A stretch of 64,000 bases of DNA, from positions 2,760,432 to 2,824,431 of the forward strand of contig CM035357.1 of assembly GCA_020137815.1 (NCBI GenBank). The letters run 5' to 3'. The translations under genes and the position numbers were made by a program. This DNA comes from Hormiphora californensis (Eukaryota; Ctenophora; Tentaculata; Cydippida; Pleurobrachiidae). Below are positions 34,212 through 45,372 of the stretch, in pieces. Each line of letters begins with the position of its first letter. Within the stretch, counting starts at the first letter, position 1. Under the pieces are notes generated by a model. That model saw only the letters and a program-made list of their open reading frames with translations, searched no databases and was not told where the DNA came from.

Positions 34212-37200
34212 ATGTACACATGGCTGGCCAAAGTGATATCCCTGGTAATCTTACTGATAATTACCTGTGTGTTCGGGTTCCTACCACGGCTGATTCGGAC
34301 CACGGGGAATGAGAAACTGCTCAGTATCGCTAACTGTGTCGCCGGTAATTGTTAATTAGTTTGGTAATTGGGAATTAGGGACTGGGTGGGGGGGACGACA
34401 TGTTAATTGTTAATAAATCACCTCTTTTTTTCGATTTTGTTAATTAACGTTAATTAACAAAATTAACAAAATTAACAAAATTAACAAATGCTAAAAGACT
34501 GTTCTTATTGGTTGATGATACGACTTTAACTGGTTTAATTTTATAGTTTAACGACTTCTCTAACACATTTATACCCAAACAAGGCCTCCCCCGATAACCG
34601 AAGTCTGCCATACAGGTTTTTTGGGCTCAAAATCGATAAAAATCCAAAATTACAAATATTTCAATTTAGCGTATAAAATCTAACTTAAACGTAATTTTTT
34701 TCATTGATGATAGATTCTTTGGACTTAAGAAGATGATGTACAACGTTTCTGTTGGAAAAAGAAATAAAATTTTTCCAAAATCAATTTTTTGGTCAAAGAT
34801 TGAAAATTTGCTTGTGTTTTTTTAGAAAAATTGATTTTTGGGGTATTTTTCGTTTTAAGGTAAATTCATGAGTTTTTAGGGTTGGAAAATGTGGATTAGG
34901 GTCATTTGACTTTAATTGCGGTTTAGCTTGGCTAGTTTTTATCAAAATTTACACAATGGAACAAATCGCTGTAGAAAATCCGTAGTAGAAGTAGGTCTAT
35001 GCAAATCGTGCAGAAGGAACAACTTTGCTTGCAGAACAAGTGTTAAATACCAAAAACACGTGCTAAACGGGATTTAGATCGTATAAATGGCATTTGTTAA
35101 CGTTTGTTAACTTTTTGTTAATTTTGTTAATAAATCACCTGTTTTCTCGATGTTAATATTAACAAAGTTAACAAAATTAACATGTCGCACCCCCCGACTG
35201 GGTAATTAACTAATTGGGTAATTTTGTACATTAGGGACTGGGCATGTTTTGAGGGTGGAATCGATCATTTTGGACCACATTTCGATACTACATTGTGATG
35301 TGATTGCAGGTGGTGTATTGATGGGTACAACTCTACTTCACCTGCTCCCTGAAGTAATGGAGGATGTGGAGAACGGCTTCAAACAGAACAATATTGACAT
35401 TGATTATCCTATTGGAACTCTCACTGTTGGACTGGGGTTCCTGTTGATTGTCTTTATTGAGATGTTAGCTCATACCATTCAGGTAACGTTAGTAGTAGGT
35501 GGTACTGCAATTAGTGTGTCGTACCATATTTGGGAATATGTATATGACGTCATCACATGCCCAAATATGTATACCGGCCTGGTGTGACATCGTGTTTCGG
35601 TCTTTTCTCTGCATTTATTTTATCGAGTTTATGTGTAACCTACTTTTCTTTGTAGGATAAAATGAGATCTAACATTGCTGGACACGGACACTCCCATGGG
35701 CCTCCCGCCGAGACAGACAGTCTGCCCCGACAATACTCTCTCCCCCGAGAAGATGATTGTCACGATGTCCCCCCGGGATGTGAAGATGATGTCAATCTAT
35801 TCGATAGGTAAAATTAGTATAATTACTTCCGTTGTTTTTAATTTGTATATAATTAGTTAATTAGCTCATCCAGAAGTAAACCTATCAATTTCTCACGCCG
35901 AAATCTACTATAACTGGCAGCGCTAGACTAAACAATATGGTATTGGAAAACATGTATACAGCTGATGAAGCCATGAGCACTCAGATGTATCAATGTTCAG
36001 ATCAAAGGTATTAGCTTATCTATAGCACAACCCAGTCAGAAGAAAGTCCTCTTCGGCGGTGGCGGAACCGGAGGTCATTTTGGTTAGCCCCCACCCCCGC
36101 CCTGGAGAATCTCTCTGCCACTTCTGTTCTCGACATCTAAACAAACATTCTAACACTTCTTAAAATTCTTCGTCTCCTTCCATTCATCTTTACCAAGAGG
36201 CTATCACGTAGCTGGAGATCTAGATCTACTTATATATATAATGAACCTGGGTAGAGCCCTTTATTCCACCCTGGCACTCAGTTCCTTATTATACACTTGA
36301 ACAAAAAAGATAGTGGACTATACTAACTCTGTCAATCACTATAAAACTCAAAAAAGTCTGTCAAGTGTCAACGAATACGTTTTGATTTCTTCTTCCGGCT
36401 GGACAAAATGAGAGACGGGTATTTTATTATAGAATAACTCTGTCAACTATAGTTATTAGTTACTGACCCCCCCCCCTTTCCTCAGTATGGAGAGAGTGAG
36501 GAGGTTCACTCGGGCATCCAGCAAGACTAATCTGGAAAGAAGTATAAACGCACGAAGAAATACGGTATGTACTTAATTTAGTATATTTAATTTAGCAGTC
36601 CTATTCTAATTCTATAAATATAATTGTTTTCTTCTAGCGACCAAGGTCAAGAAACTCAGAAGGTGAGAGAAAGCCGTTGCTAGGAGACGCCGTCCAGAAC
36701 TCTCACCACCCCAACAACTCTGTTACTTATGGTAAGCTTGAAACATTGTGTGGTAAAGTTTAATCGACATCTGTTACTTATTGTAAAGTCTTATGGTAAA
36801 GTTTGACATATTACACCAGTCTGTCGGTTCTCACATAGCCTATACGTTAAATATTTTGAGTTATAATCCAGTTTGGTAACACTTGGTAAATCCAGACGAT
36901 GATGAAAAAGAGCGGGCTTTGGAGAATCCGGGTAATTAGTAGTGTAATGTAACTAATTAGTGTAATTAAGGCCAGAGGGGGGGGGTCGGGGGGTCTAAAA
37001 AGTCACTTTCGGGGTTTGGTCCGGCTCGAAGAGCCGGACCAAATGAAATAGTTGGAATCGTTTTAGCGCGCACCGTTAAGGAGAAAATTGAGGTTAACTT
37101 TTCGCCCAAAATGAATGTAAACCTCAAAAAAGCATGTATTTATGTCACTTACACAGATGAAAATGGTACCAATCGATAAATCTTATCAAGGAGACCAAGT

Positions 37201-39837
37201 ATTCAAAGTTTCAGAGGTCTAAAACATATAGTTGTTCAGATATTTGAGGTTAACATATCTCCCAAAAAACAACCTTTTGTTGAATATTTCAGAACATTTT
37301 TTTTCACTTTCTGCACCACTTCCTGAAGAGACGGCTAGGACCTGGGCCTTGAAACTTCGCAGTTATGATCCTGAGATGGTGAACTAAAAATCTGGTGTAG
37401 CGATTTTTGATTTAGGCCCTAGTTCCTGAAATATTGAGGTTAACGTTTCAAAAATCAAGCTTTTTAAAATGTTAACCTCAATATTTCAGGAACTAGGGCC
37501 TAAATCAAAAATCGCTGCACCAGATTTTTAGTTCACCATCTCAGGATCATAACTGCCAAGTTTCAATGCCCAGGTCCTAGTCGTCTCTTCAGGAAGTGGT
37601 GCAGAAAGTGAAATTGTGGACCTAAAGTTATCCAACAAAAGGTTGTTTTTTGGGAGATATGTTAACCTCAAATATCTGAACAACTATATGGCTTAGACCT
37701 CTGAAACTTTGAATACTTGGTCTCCTTGATAAGATCTATCGATTGGTACCATTTTCATCTGTGTAGGTGACATAAATACACGCTTTTTTGAGGTTTACAT
37801 TCATTTTGGGCGAAAAGTTAACCTCAAAAAACAGGGCCTCCTGATACACTTGGTGCGCAGCTACCCTATCCAAAACTTTCCTACCTCCGAGTTACATCAC
37901 ATATGTAAACCTCAGAAAAGTGCATTTTTTTACCCTCGGACCCCCCCCCTCTTAACTAGTGTAGTTAAATAATTATCATGTACAAACTAATGAAGAACTT
38001 GTAAACAAGGCCTCTTTCATTCTCAACTTTATACCTTTTCTCGAAACTCTGACCTATTCCCGGCCCTGTAGTTTGAACAAAACAAGATACAACCGTACTG
38101 TTCACCGAATGATCACCCTGACCCATATTCTATCTTCTTTTCTTATCCCAGCCTAGATTTGTTAAGTACTCAACAAGCTTAGATTGTAATCTGTCCTACC
38201 AACAATTCTCATCTTTAATATAAAGTCCATTTTTTTTCAACTGTTCACCCGAAAACTGAAATTTAGAATTTTTGTGGCGCGCGCTACACGTTAACATGTG
38301 ATAAACGCGCAAAATAATTCCGCGCACGACTTTGGGGGGTGAACAGTTGAAAAAAAATGGAGTATAGAGTTCAATATGACGTGTTGAATTGAAATACCTG
38401 ACAATATATATCTACCTTGATCTACCCTCAATGTTGTGAAGGGGAATTCGAACATAACAATTTCTTTACCCAGCGAGTATAGACGAGGAAAGACAGGCAG
38501 CACATGGAGGACACGGACACAGCCACGATCACGGACCACCAACAGAGATTAAAAGTTTTGGAAGTGTGCTACTTCTTTTTGCATTATCGGTTAGTAGGTA
38601 GACGATAAACCGGGGTTTTTTGAAACGGTATTGTGATCATTCACTGATCATCGGACGTCAGAAAATTCTTGATTTATGAGGTAAGAACAAGTTATTGTTA
38701 CTATTTTCCAATCGCTACATTTTCCAGGTTCATTCCATCCTTGAGGGTATGGCAGTTGGTTCTGAGAGTGACTGGTTGATGGTGTTCACTGTTACAGCAG
38801 CCTTGTCAGTTCATAAAGTTCTCTTAGCATTCGCTCTCGGTAAGTGGTCATAGCAATCTCTCCCTGGCCCTGAGACTTAGATCCCCTTACTCCCCTAACT
38901 CCCTTTGCTTTGTTTGTCACCATGGCTACTCCCCCTAACCCCCCCCCCCCTTTCTTTGTCACCATGGCAACTCCCCCTAACTTCTAACTCCCTCTCCAGG
39001 TGTAAAGATTGTTGATGAAGGTCAAACTCTGGCTGTTCACATTCGTTCCGTTGCCCTCTTTGCTATATCCAGCCCAATTGGTAAGGAGAAAATCAAAAAT
39101 CGAAATTACTTAGTCATTTCTAGAAACATATTTCCACTGTTTTTTTGTGAAAACTGGGGACATCCAGGAATTCAAATAAAAATAGAAATGAGAGAGTCGA
39201 ACTAGAAATAAATCAGCTCACCAATGACCAACATGTTTTTGAGAGAGTAGAAACAGTTTACTAACATGTTGTTTTTCTCCCCAGCTCACTAACCTGTTGT
39301 ATTTCAGGTGTTGCTATTGGTGTGGGTGTAGAGTTATCCCACTTCAACCCGGCAACTAAAACTCTGGTAGAGGGTCTAATCCAGGCCGTGGCAACTGGAA
39401 CCTTCCTGTACATTGCATTTGTTGAGATTATCACACCTGAACTTAATAAACCTGACCTGCCACCAATGTTCAAGGTTAGTTAGTGCGACCTGCCCGAGGT
39501 AGAGATCATCTGTCTTCGCCGGCCTAGATCGTTTTTAGGGACAGGGACTGTCAGGCCAATGCTCTGACAGGATAGGGAGGTACACTAACTTACGGGGGAC
39601 GGTAATATTTATTAGGGAGCTAGATAACATGTTTCCAAACCAAACCAAAACGTTTCCTCCCCTGTTCAGTGGCTGTGTCTGGCGGTGGGTTACATCATTA
39701 TGGTGTGTGTACAGTTCATCCCAGAGGGAGAGGAGGATGTGGACAACCATAGTCATTCTGTGAAGTCCCATTACTATGTAGTATTATTGCTATTGATAGG
39801 CCATACCAACTGGGAAAATGGCAAATATGTGCAATAA
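34212..39837 (+). CDS. ZIP zinc transporter, SLC39A1/2/3 type, ten exons
   Basis: Exons: 34212-34344, 35310-35482, 35656-35807, 36486-36564, 36638-36731, 38474-38589, 38728-38839, 39000-39080, 39308-39474, 39670-39837. All junctions are GT-AG and in phase, giving 424 residues. ZIP proteins move Zn2+ into the cytosol. The N-terminal helix is followed by MGTTLLHLLPE; the cytosolic loop has two His-rich clusters (GHGHSHG and HGGHGHSHDHG). TM4 carries the metal-site motif HSILEGMAVG (251-260), TM5 has SVHK with His278, and later helices read SSPIGVAIGVGVE and ATGTFLYIAFVEI. These are hallmarks of the ZIP1-3 subfamily. Introns 1, 5 and 10-flank carry palindromic elements. The last residues after about 410 run into repeat-like sequence, so the true C-terminus is uncertain; the start ATG is the first in the exon and precedes TM1 by about 5 residues. 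Confidence 0.9.
34388..35195. mobile_element. G-capped foldback element with 8-bp target duplication, in ZIP intron 1
   Basis: The ends GGGGGGGACGACATGTTAAT and ATTAACATGTCGCACCCCCC are inverted. They are flanked by the direct 8-bp repeat GACTGGGT (34380-34387 and 35196-35203). Subterminal AATTAACAA-type repeats are inverted at the two sides. The centre is AT-rich with no coding frame. G-run termini and 8-bp duplication match the element at 28831-29521, although the sequences differ. Confidence 0.85.
36977..37949. mobile_element. Large palindromic element in ZIP intron 5
   Basis: G-run left end and C-run right end. The arms of about 400 bp are inverted copies: the left segment around gaggttaacttttcgcccaa returns inverted near 37800, and the two arms meet near 37450. 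The left arm also contains a small hairpin (tggtccggctc / gagccggacca) at 37018-37043. TTAA occurs just outside both ends (36966-36969 and 37952-37955), which could be a piggyBac-type target site, but the left end then carries extra bases. No coding frame was found. Confidence 0.8.
38226..38361. mobile_element. Palindromic MITE, copy 2, in ZIP intron 5
   Basis: Same family as 23201-23346, inverted relative to it: TCCATTTTTTTTCAACTGTT at the left and its complement at the right, with the GCGCG-rich centre. It ends about 110 bp upstream of ZIP exon 6. Confidence 0.8.
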
Positions 39838-40453
39838 ACATTTTAGGCACGTTTCTCACATGGTTGGAGTGGAAAATTTTTCTGGTTTTCTGGGACCCCA
39901 TTGGAGTACAATGCAAGTGGAAAACCTTTGTTATGTATCAGTTCCCTAAATAGCCCCAAAATGACGAAAAATCACTGGCCTTTGCCTAATTTTGCCAAAT
40001 TTTTTTGCCCACTTTTGTCCAGTCGGACATGGAGCCTTATCAACCCTAAGTCATAAGTAAGTACATTAATTATCGGTTGGAATCGATAGAGGGAACCTCT
40101 TGGAAGACATTGGAGGTGAAAAACATTTGTCACAGAGGGTTTTCTGGTAAAGTTTTGATGCTTATAATATTTTTGCCCACTTTTTGCCCACTTTGCCCAC
40201 ATTATACCTGTTTTTTGAGATTTTGGTTTGCCCATGTGGGCAAATGTGGGCAAAAGTGGGCAAAAAAAAAGGTGACGTCCCCCCCATGGTAACCATGGTA
40301 ACCAAAGTAACCATATTAGCCATAGTAACTATGTAGTATGTATTTCATGGAAAATGTGTGTGTGTTACAAACCGGAAAACACACACATACATACCAAACT
40401 CTCTCTCTCGCACCAAGCACAAACAGTATTACGTGGAAAGGACACAGTATAAA
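39838..40453. other. ZIP 3' flank with repeats
   Basis: Several gcccac / gtgggc segments (40004-40262) form imperfect inverted pairs, then catggtaaccatggtaacca at 40287-40306. Probably an unclassified repeat. No gene was recognised. Confidence 0.4.
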
Positions 40454-40890
40454 TTACACGTCACTGACAAAACTTGGTCTCGCTCGGTCATCAGTCTTTA
40501 GGCCAACCCGTTTTGTGGAGGTCACGACAGGTTTCTCATTTAGCTCAACAAAGATATCCTCAACTTCATGATTAGTAGCCCTGGCAGTGGTTTCTGGGAG
40601 CCCAAATAAAACTAAATTCAGCTTTCTATTCGGAGTTGTTCTTTCTGTTGGTGGAGAGGAAACTGTCGCCTTCTTCCATGCTTCCTTCAGGCGAGATAGA
40701 GCAATAGCAGCTGAAAAATTCTGTACAAGGACCTTGGAGTAGTTATGCAACTGCTTTTGGACAGACTCTGACATCGAGTTGTTTTCACGTTTTTGTACTT
40801 CAATCAAACTATTTTGTGCTTCTATCAGCTTCCCTTGCAATGCAATCCTTGCTACCCGATGCTTGTCGACTTCTTCTTTCTCATCCTGAA
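40454..40890 (-). pseudogene. LINE ORF1-like fragment
   Basis: The minus-strand frame has a coiled-coil-like stretch with Gln/Lys/Asn, then LNLVLFGLPET, DIFVELNEKPVV and RVGLK, followed by RPSFV. This order matches the RRM-containing ORF1 of many non-LTR retrotransposons (NLVL.GLPE ... R.G). It is cut at its upstream side by the minisatellite at 40888. Confidence 0.55.
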
Positions 40891-41615
40891 GATACCACAT
40901 CCAAGAACGTGCCACATCCAGAAGATACCATATATCCAAGAGCGTGCCACATCCAGAAGATACCATATATATATATATTGTTCCCCACTGTGGAGTCCCT
41001 ACAACATCGGAGATATACAGGCCCTTGAGAACATCCAACGGTTCTTTACAAGAAGGATTGAGGGAATGGAAAACCTCGACTACTGGGAGCGAATGAAAAA
41101 ACTCCACCTCATGTCGTTACAAAGACGAAGAGAACGATACACTATTATTCAGCTATGGAAAATCAACAATGGTGTCGCCCCAAATAGCACCGGAACCCGG
41201 TTTTATCATCACGAACGGCTTGGAATAAAAGCCGAAGTTCCAAACCTGTACAGCGGAGCACAGAAGTCAATATCAACAAAATACTTCAACTCCTTCGGTG
41301 TAAGGTCTGCTCGGTTATGGAATGCATTACCGAAAAATGTCAACACGGCAGAGACTTTGGACACGTTTAAGGTCGTGCTGGGACGGTGGCTCGATCAGTA
41401 CCCGGACAATCCACCCGTGAAGGGTTATGTGACTCAGAATGGGAATTCAATCTTGGATTGGGTACTAGCGGTTCGGGCGAAGGGGGGAGGTCGGAGAGAC
41501 TGACACCTTTTATGATTGTGTAATAAAGTGTTTCAATAAGTTCAATAAGTATATCCAAGAGCGTGCCACATCCAGAAGATACCATATATACAAGAGCGTG
41601 CCACATCCAGAGAGA
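40888..41615. repeat. 35-bp minisatellite interrupted by a LINE fragment
   Basis: Units containing cgtgccacatccagaagata and accatatat occur at about 40888-40976 and again at 41545-41612. Between them lies a LINE 3' fragment, so either the LINE inserted into the minisatellite or the repeat grew at its borders. The TATA-rich junction sits at both sides. Confidence 0.75.
40980..41545 (+). pseudogene. LINE reverse transcriptase, 3'-terminal fragment (CR1/Jockey-like)
   Basis: The open frame to 41503 reads GDIQALENIQRFFTRRI, then YWERMKKLHLMSLQRRRERY, IIQLWKINNG and ARLWNALPKNVN. This is the conserved C-terminal tail after the RT domain in CR1/Jockey-type LINEs. The RT catalytic core is absent, so this is a 5'-truncated copy. 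The 3' end has short aataagttc repeats near 41533. Confidence 0.75.
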
Positions 41616-41955
41616 GTGCATCACACTCTGAATAGCGACTGTTCACTGTTGAGTGTTGTTACAAACTATTAACTAAAAACAATACCCAATTGGGGTTTTG
41701 AAAAAGAAAGCGTTGACATACTTACAGCTTTAAATTTAATAAAATCTCTAAAAAGCAAAGATGGTAGATGAAAAGCTAGATATTTTAAGATATTATTTCG
41801 TTCGATGTCACTGATCCACACAGGTGTGAGGTGATTCCAATCGATATCATTTTCAACAAAAACTAACAAGCATTGTTCATAATTGTTCATAATTGTTCAT
41901 AAACATCGAGCTAGTTCTTCCCCATTTCAAAGTTTAATATTAGTTCAGTGTTAAG

Positions 41956-44900
41956 TCAAATTCCTTCACGTGAAACGGAATCATACACAGTTGTGATATC
42001 TGAATGAAAAGCGGTTTCTTGGATATCACAGCAACTAGGATGATTCATCTGCAAATTCGCATTATCAGTTGAATGACATGGCTCTCCTGTCCTGTTCACT
42101 GGTTTGTTAACACAACTAGTGCTTTCCAGGCGAGAATTGTTGACAATATCAGCCGGCTCGGGTAAAACTGGTACACCACGGAACATGGCAAATATTCTAT
42201 TAACGACAGGCCTCAACACGTCAAACACTCTAGTCAGTATATCACTGTACAAAAGTGGGTTTAGTATAGAGTTAATAGGTAGGATGTTGAGGGAGAAGAC
42301 CTGGTACCACGGTGACATATCGACAACCTCAGCCGTATGGAGGGCACAACAGATCAAAAAGGGTAGCCAGCAACAAAAGTCCGTTACACACACTAAAGTC
42401 ACTTTCCGACCGAGTCGACTGTTGGTGCGTCGGTTAACCCCAGGCACCTCCGCTTTGTTCGATAAAACTACTATTAAGATATGGCACATCGCAACGGACA
42501 CAAAGCAGAGGAAGTGAAGGCTGATGTAGAACCAGACAAAGACAACCTGGGGATCATCGGAGAGGACAAAGAACTTAAACATACAAACTGGATCGTTACC
42601 GTAGAATGACACCTTTCTTCCTGAAACAGTCCCATAATCCGTGGAAAACATTTCCGCTACCATTCCCTGAATTGTATTCCAGGAAATATCTGCCTTCCGT
42701 CGGGAGCGTTCAGTGTACCTTGCCCCGTTGTAACCATAGAAAATTTGCAGAATCTGCGTCTTATCCACCGTACCAAGGAAGAGTGCTATATTTCTAGGGA
42801 ATACAAGACCGTTGACAAACCAGTCCTCGAGAGTATCCGAAAGAGGCACTAACGCAAAAACGAGAGCAATAAGCATAATGGACAATATGCATATAACAAC
42901 TTTAAGCCGAAGCTCCTTCGAGACATCGTCAGACTGCCTGTAACGAAGAGCTCTTCTTGTACCATAAAGTCGGTAGACACTTATACCGGCCATGGCTAAG
43001 GAGGAAACTGTCGCTCCGACCGTGTTAAGTACCCCTATGAAGTTGCAAGACCTTCCACTCATCCACTCCAAACGCTTTACACAGAAATCCGTGTTTTTCA
43101 TCCAATGTAGAGTTATCAAGCTAAGCAGATAGCAAGGAGTAAAAAGATCTCCAAAGGAGATTGCAAGTACAAATACATGGTTCACAAAGGCCCCGCTTTT
43201 CTCAGGGAGTTTCTTGAGAGATGTTTTCACGAAGGCTGGAAGTCCTATAACGAGTCCCAGGACTCCCATGAAAAATCCAATCACAGTCATTGTATGATCT
43301 TCAACTACTTTTCTGCTGCAGCTACTATTGCATTCATCAGAAAAGTCCTTGCAATCAGTTTTTCCATCGCATTTCTGGCTCAGATGTAAGAACGAGGAAT
43401 TATCAGCACACCGAAAATTGTTGCCACACCCGGCTTCCTCATCAGACCTGTCCCCACAGTCATCAACCAGATCACACACTCTCTCAAAGAGAATACATCT
43501 TTTATTTTTGCACACGAACACGTTGTTATGAAATGCAGTTTTATGTCGGAAAACCGATGTCACAACACTTAACTTTGTGTTAAGCGAGTAAACAGCTATC
43601 TTTAGATTGTGACAGGAGCTATGGAGCACTGGTCTTTTCAAAGGGCATTCGGCATTTGTACATTGTCCAGTACAGCTGTAAAAGACGTATGCCTCACCGT
43701 AAAAGTATCTGCAATCTTGCTTCCGGTGCACCGTAACAATGGATGTTGTGAGGTTTTTACCGAAGAATTGGTGAAATGAATGGTTGAATGGTTGTTCTGA
43801 ACATTGCTCCTTCATATGAAGGAGCACCGATGATAGACCTTTGTTGCATACATTTCCAACCAGTACCTCATTTCCAAATACGTTTCCGGTTGGAGATTGG
43901 AAAAGGGCTTTCTTTAGATTTACCCTTCTTCTTGCACTCTGACAGGCCCCATTATCACACGTCTGTATCGAAGAACACATGGTGGAAGTTTCCAGGAATT
44001 CTGAATGGTTACCATGACACAAAAACACGTTCGAGCATGGTGCCGTATCCACCTTAATCCGCAGAGAGGTGCCATTGCCACACTTTTCCCAATCACGTTT
44101 TTCGTCGATGCCACTCTCACAATCTACTACCCCATCTAGGATCCAATCCACTGGAACTCGAGAAAATTTTCCAAATCGCCTCTGACATGTGTGAGTGGTA
44201 AGTTTGCCAGTTCCACAGAACATTTTACCCTCATCCATACCACCTGCACAATCGTCTATACCATCACAGAGCCTGTGCTTGTGAATGTAACAGTACCGAC
44301 CAATTCTGACACACTTCAACTCTATACCATCATCACACAACTGTGGAGATGTATTGCCATCACAGATCACATAGATGGAAATTGTGCTAGGATAACCGTT
44401 CACCAGACAGCTGCCCCCAACCTTTGCTGGATCGGTGCAATTAGTTTGGTCCAACCCAGTGTCTATGCAGTAGGTTGACCTTTGATCAGTGTAGACGTTG
44501 TCATTTCGACCTTTGATTGTCAAAAAACATCTTGACCCGTTATACAAGGGAAAGTTGCCTCTCGGTCCTGATATGTCAGTTGCTTCACAAAAATGTGTAT
44601 CTTGATCCCAAGGAGGGGTGGTTCCTTTTTTCGGCATTCCTTGGAAAGGCATGAACACCAGATCGTTTGAAATACTTCCGTAGACGATCCCCGCACCACA
44701 ATCCCGCTCCTCGACACATGTCAAATCGAGATTTGGTGCGAGAGCCTTATCCATCCAGATATCGTCACATATCCCATCACAAACCCCTCCTAGTTTCAAG
44801 GTGACCTCGATAATACTTCCATCCTGTAGAGTGAGCGGATGACGCATAGTGCCCACAGTTATATCGCTACACGTCTGAACGTCTTTGTGAACAAAGTTAC

Positions 44901-45372
44901 CTTTCAAGCCATCGAGACAGACAACTCCACAAACGGGCGGCTGGTCGAACATTTCAACGATACCCCAACGAACGCTAAAGAAATTATCGCTTTTAAATGA
45001 CCCACATGCCTGGTACATAGCGTCGTCATTTGGACATCGCAAAGAATATTCAGTTGTGACTAAACGTGTTCTCATGTTGTAGGTTCCTTTTCTTGTGTAG
45101 GTCACATTGGGTGCGGTAATGCACTGGAAGGTAGCCTCGTGCACCATCGAATAGTCATCCTTGCTACAAAGTCGGACTATGAATCCATGGTGATTAACAA
45201 TGGGACAAAGATGCACCTCTTCATAAGTATCAGGCGGGGTTGAATTGACTCTGGACATGGAGTTTACCGGGGGGTTAACTAAACTCTCATGATCTCTAGT
45301 GAGGTTTGTTGTCCAGAGAGAACTGGACCCGACTGTTGGAAGTAGCACGAGTCCAATCATTGAAAGGAACAT
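41956..45372 (-). CDS. LDL-receptor class A / seven-transmembrane receptor, single exon
   Basis: An intact 1,138-residue frame. A signal peptide (1-18) leads a 680-residue Cys-rich ectodomain with N-glycosylation sites. LDLa repeats are visible at about 345-386 (CDGIDDCAGGMDE), 620-649 (CDLVDDCGDRSDEEAGC) and 653-685 (CDGKTDCKDFSDE), and a degenerate one near 418-424 (DCESGID). Residues 55-340 match no domain that I recognise. Seven helices follow: about 694-715, 731-753, 777-800, 823-845, 945-970, 988-1013, 1024-1043, with NPLLY (1038-1042) as NPxxY and VYR in place of DRY. The loop between TM4 and TM5 is about 100 residues. The architecture recalls LGR/relaxin-receptor and mollusc GRL101-type receptors, but I see no leucine-rich repeats. 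It should sit in the plasma membrane with an extracellular ligand domain; the ligand is unknown. Absence of introns contrasts with neighbouring genes. Confidence 0.9.
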   Translation of the reverse strand: MFLSMIGLVLLPTVGSSSLWTTNLTRDHESLVNPPVNSMSRVNSTPPDTYEEVHLCPIVNHHGFIVRLCSKDDYSMVHEATFQCITAPNVTYTRKGTYNMRTRLVTTEYSLRCPNDDAMYQACGSFKSDNFFSVRWGIVEMFDQPPVCGVVCLDGLKGNFVHKDVQTCSDITVGTMRHPLTLQDGSIIEVTLKLGGVCDGICDDIWMDKALAPNLDLTCVEERDCGAGIVYGSISNDLVFMPFQGMPKKGTTPPWDQDTHFCEATDISGPRGNFPLYNGSRCFLTIKGRNDNVYTDQRSTYCIDTGLDQTNCTDPAKVGGSCLVNGYPSTISIYVICDGNTSPQLCDDGIELKCVRIGRYCYIHKHRLCDGIDDCAGGMDEGKMFCGTGKLTTHTCQRRFGKFSRVPVDWILDGVVDCESGIDEKRDWEKCGNGTSLRIKVDTAPCSNVFLCHGNHSEFLETSTMCSSIQTCDNGACQSARRRVNLKKALFQSPTGNVFGNEVLVGNVCNKGLSSVLLHMKEQCSEQPFNHSFHQFFGKNLTTSIVTVHRKQDCRYFYGEAYVFYSCTGQCTNAECPLKRPVLHSSCHNLKIAVYSLNTKLSVVTSVFRHKTAFHNNVFVCKNKRCILFERVCDLVDDCGDRSDEEAGCGNNFRCADNSSFLHLSQKCDGKTDCKDFSDECNSSCSRKVVEDHTMTVIGFFMGVLGLVIGLPAFVKTSLKKLPEKSGAFVNHVFVLAISFGDLFTPCYLLSLITLHWMKNTDFCVKRLEWMSGRSCNFIGVLNTVGATVSSLAMAGISVYRLYGTRRALRYRQSDDVSKELRLKVVICILSIMLIALVFALVPLSDTLEDWFVNGLVFPRNIALFLGTVDKTQILQIFYGYNGARYTERSRRKADISWNTIQGMVAEMFSTDYGTVSGRKVSFYGNDPVCMFKFFVLSDDPQVVFVWFYISLHFLCFVSVAMCHILIVVLSNKAEVPGVNRRTNSRLGRKVTLVCVTDFCCWLPFLICCALHTAEVVDMSPWYQVFSLNILPINSILNPLLYSDILTRVFDVLRPVVNRIFAMFRGVPVLPEPADIVNNSRLESTSCVNKPVNRTGEPCHSTDNANLQMNHPSCCDIQETAFHSDITTVYDSVSREGI

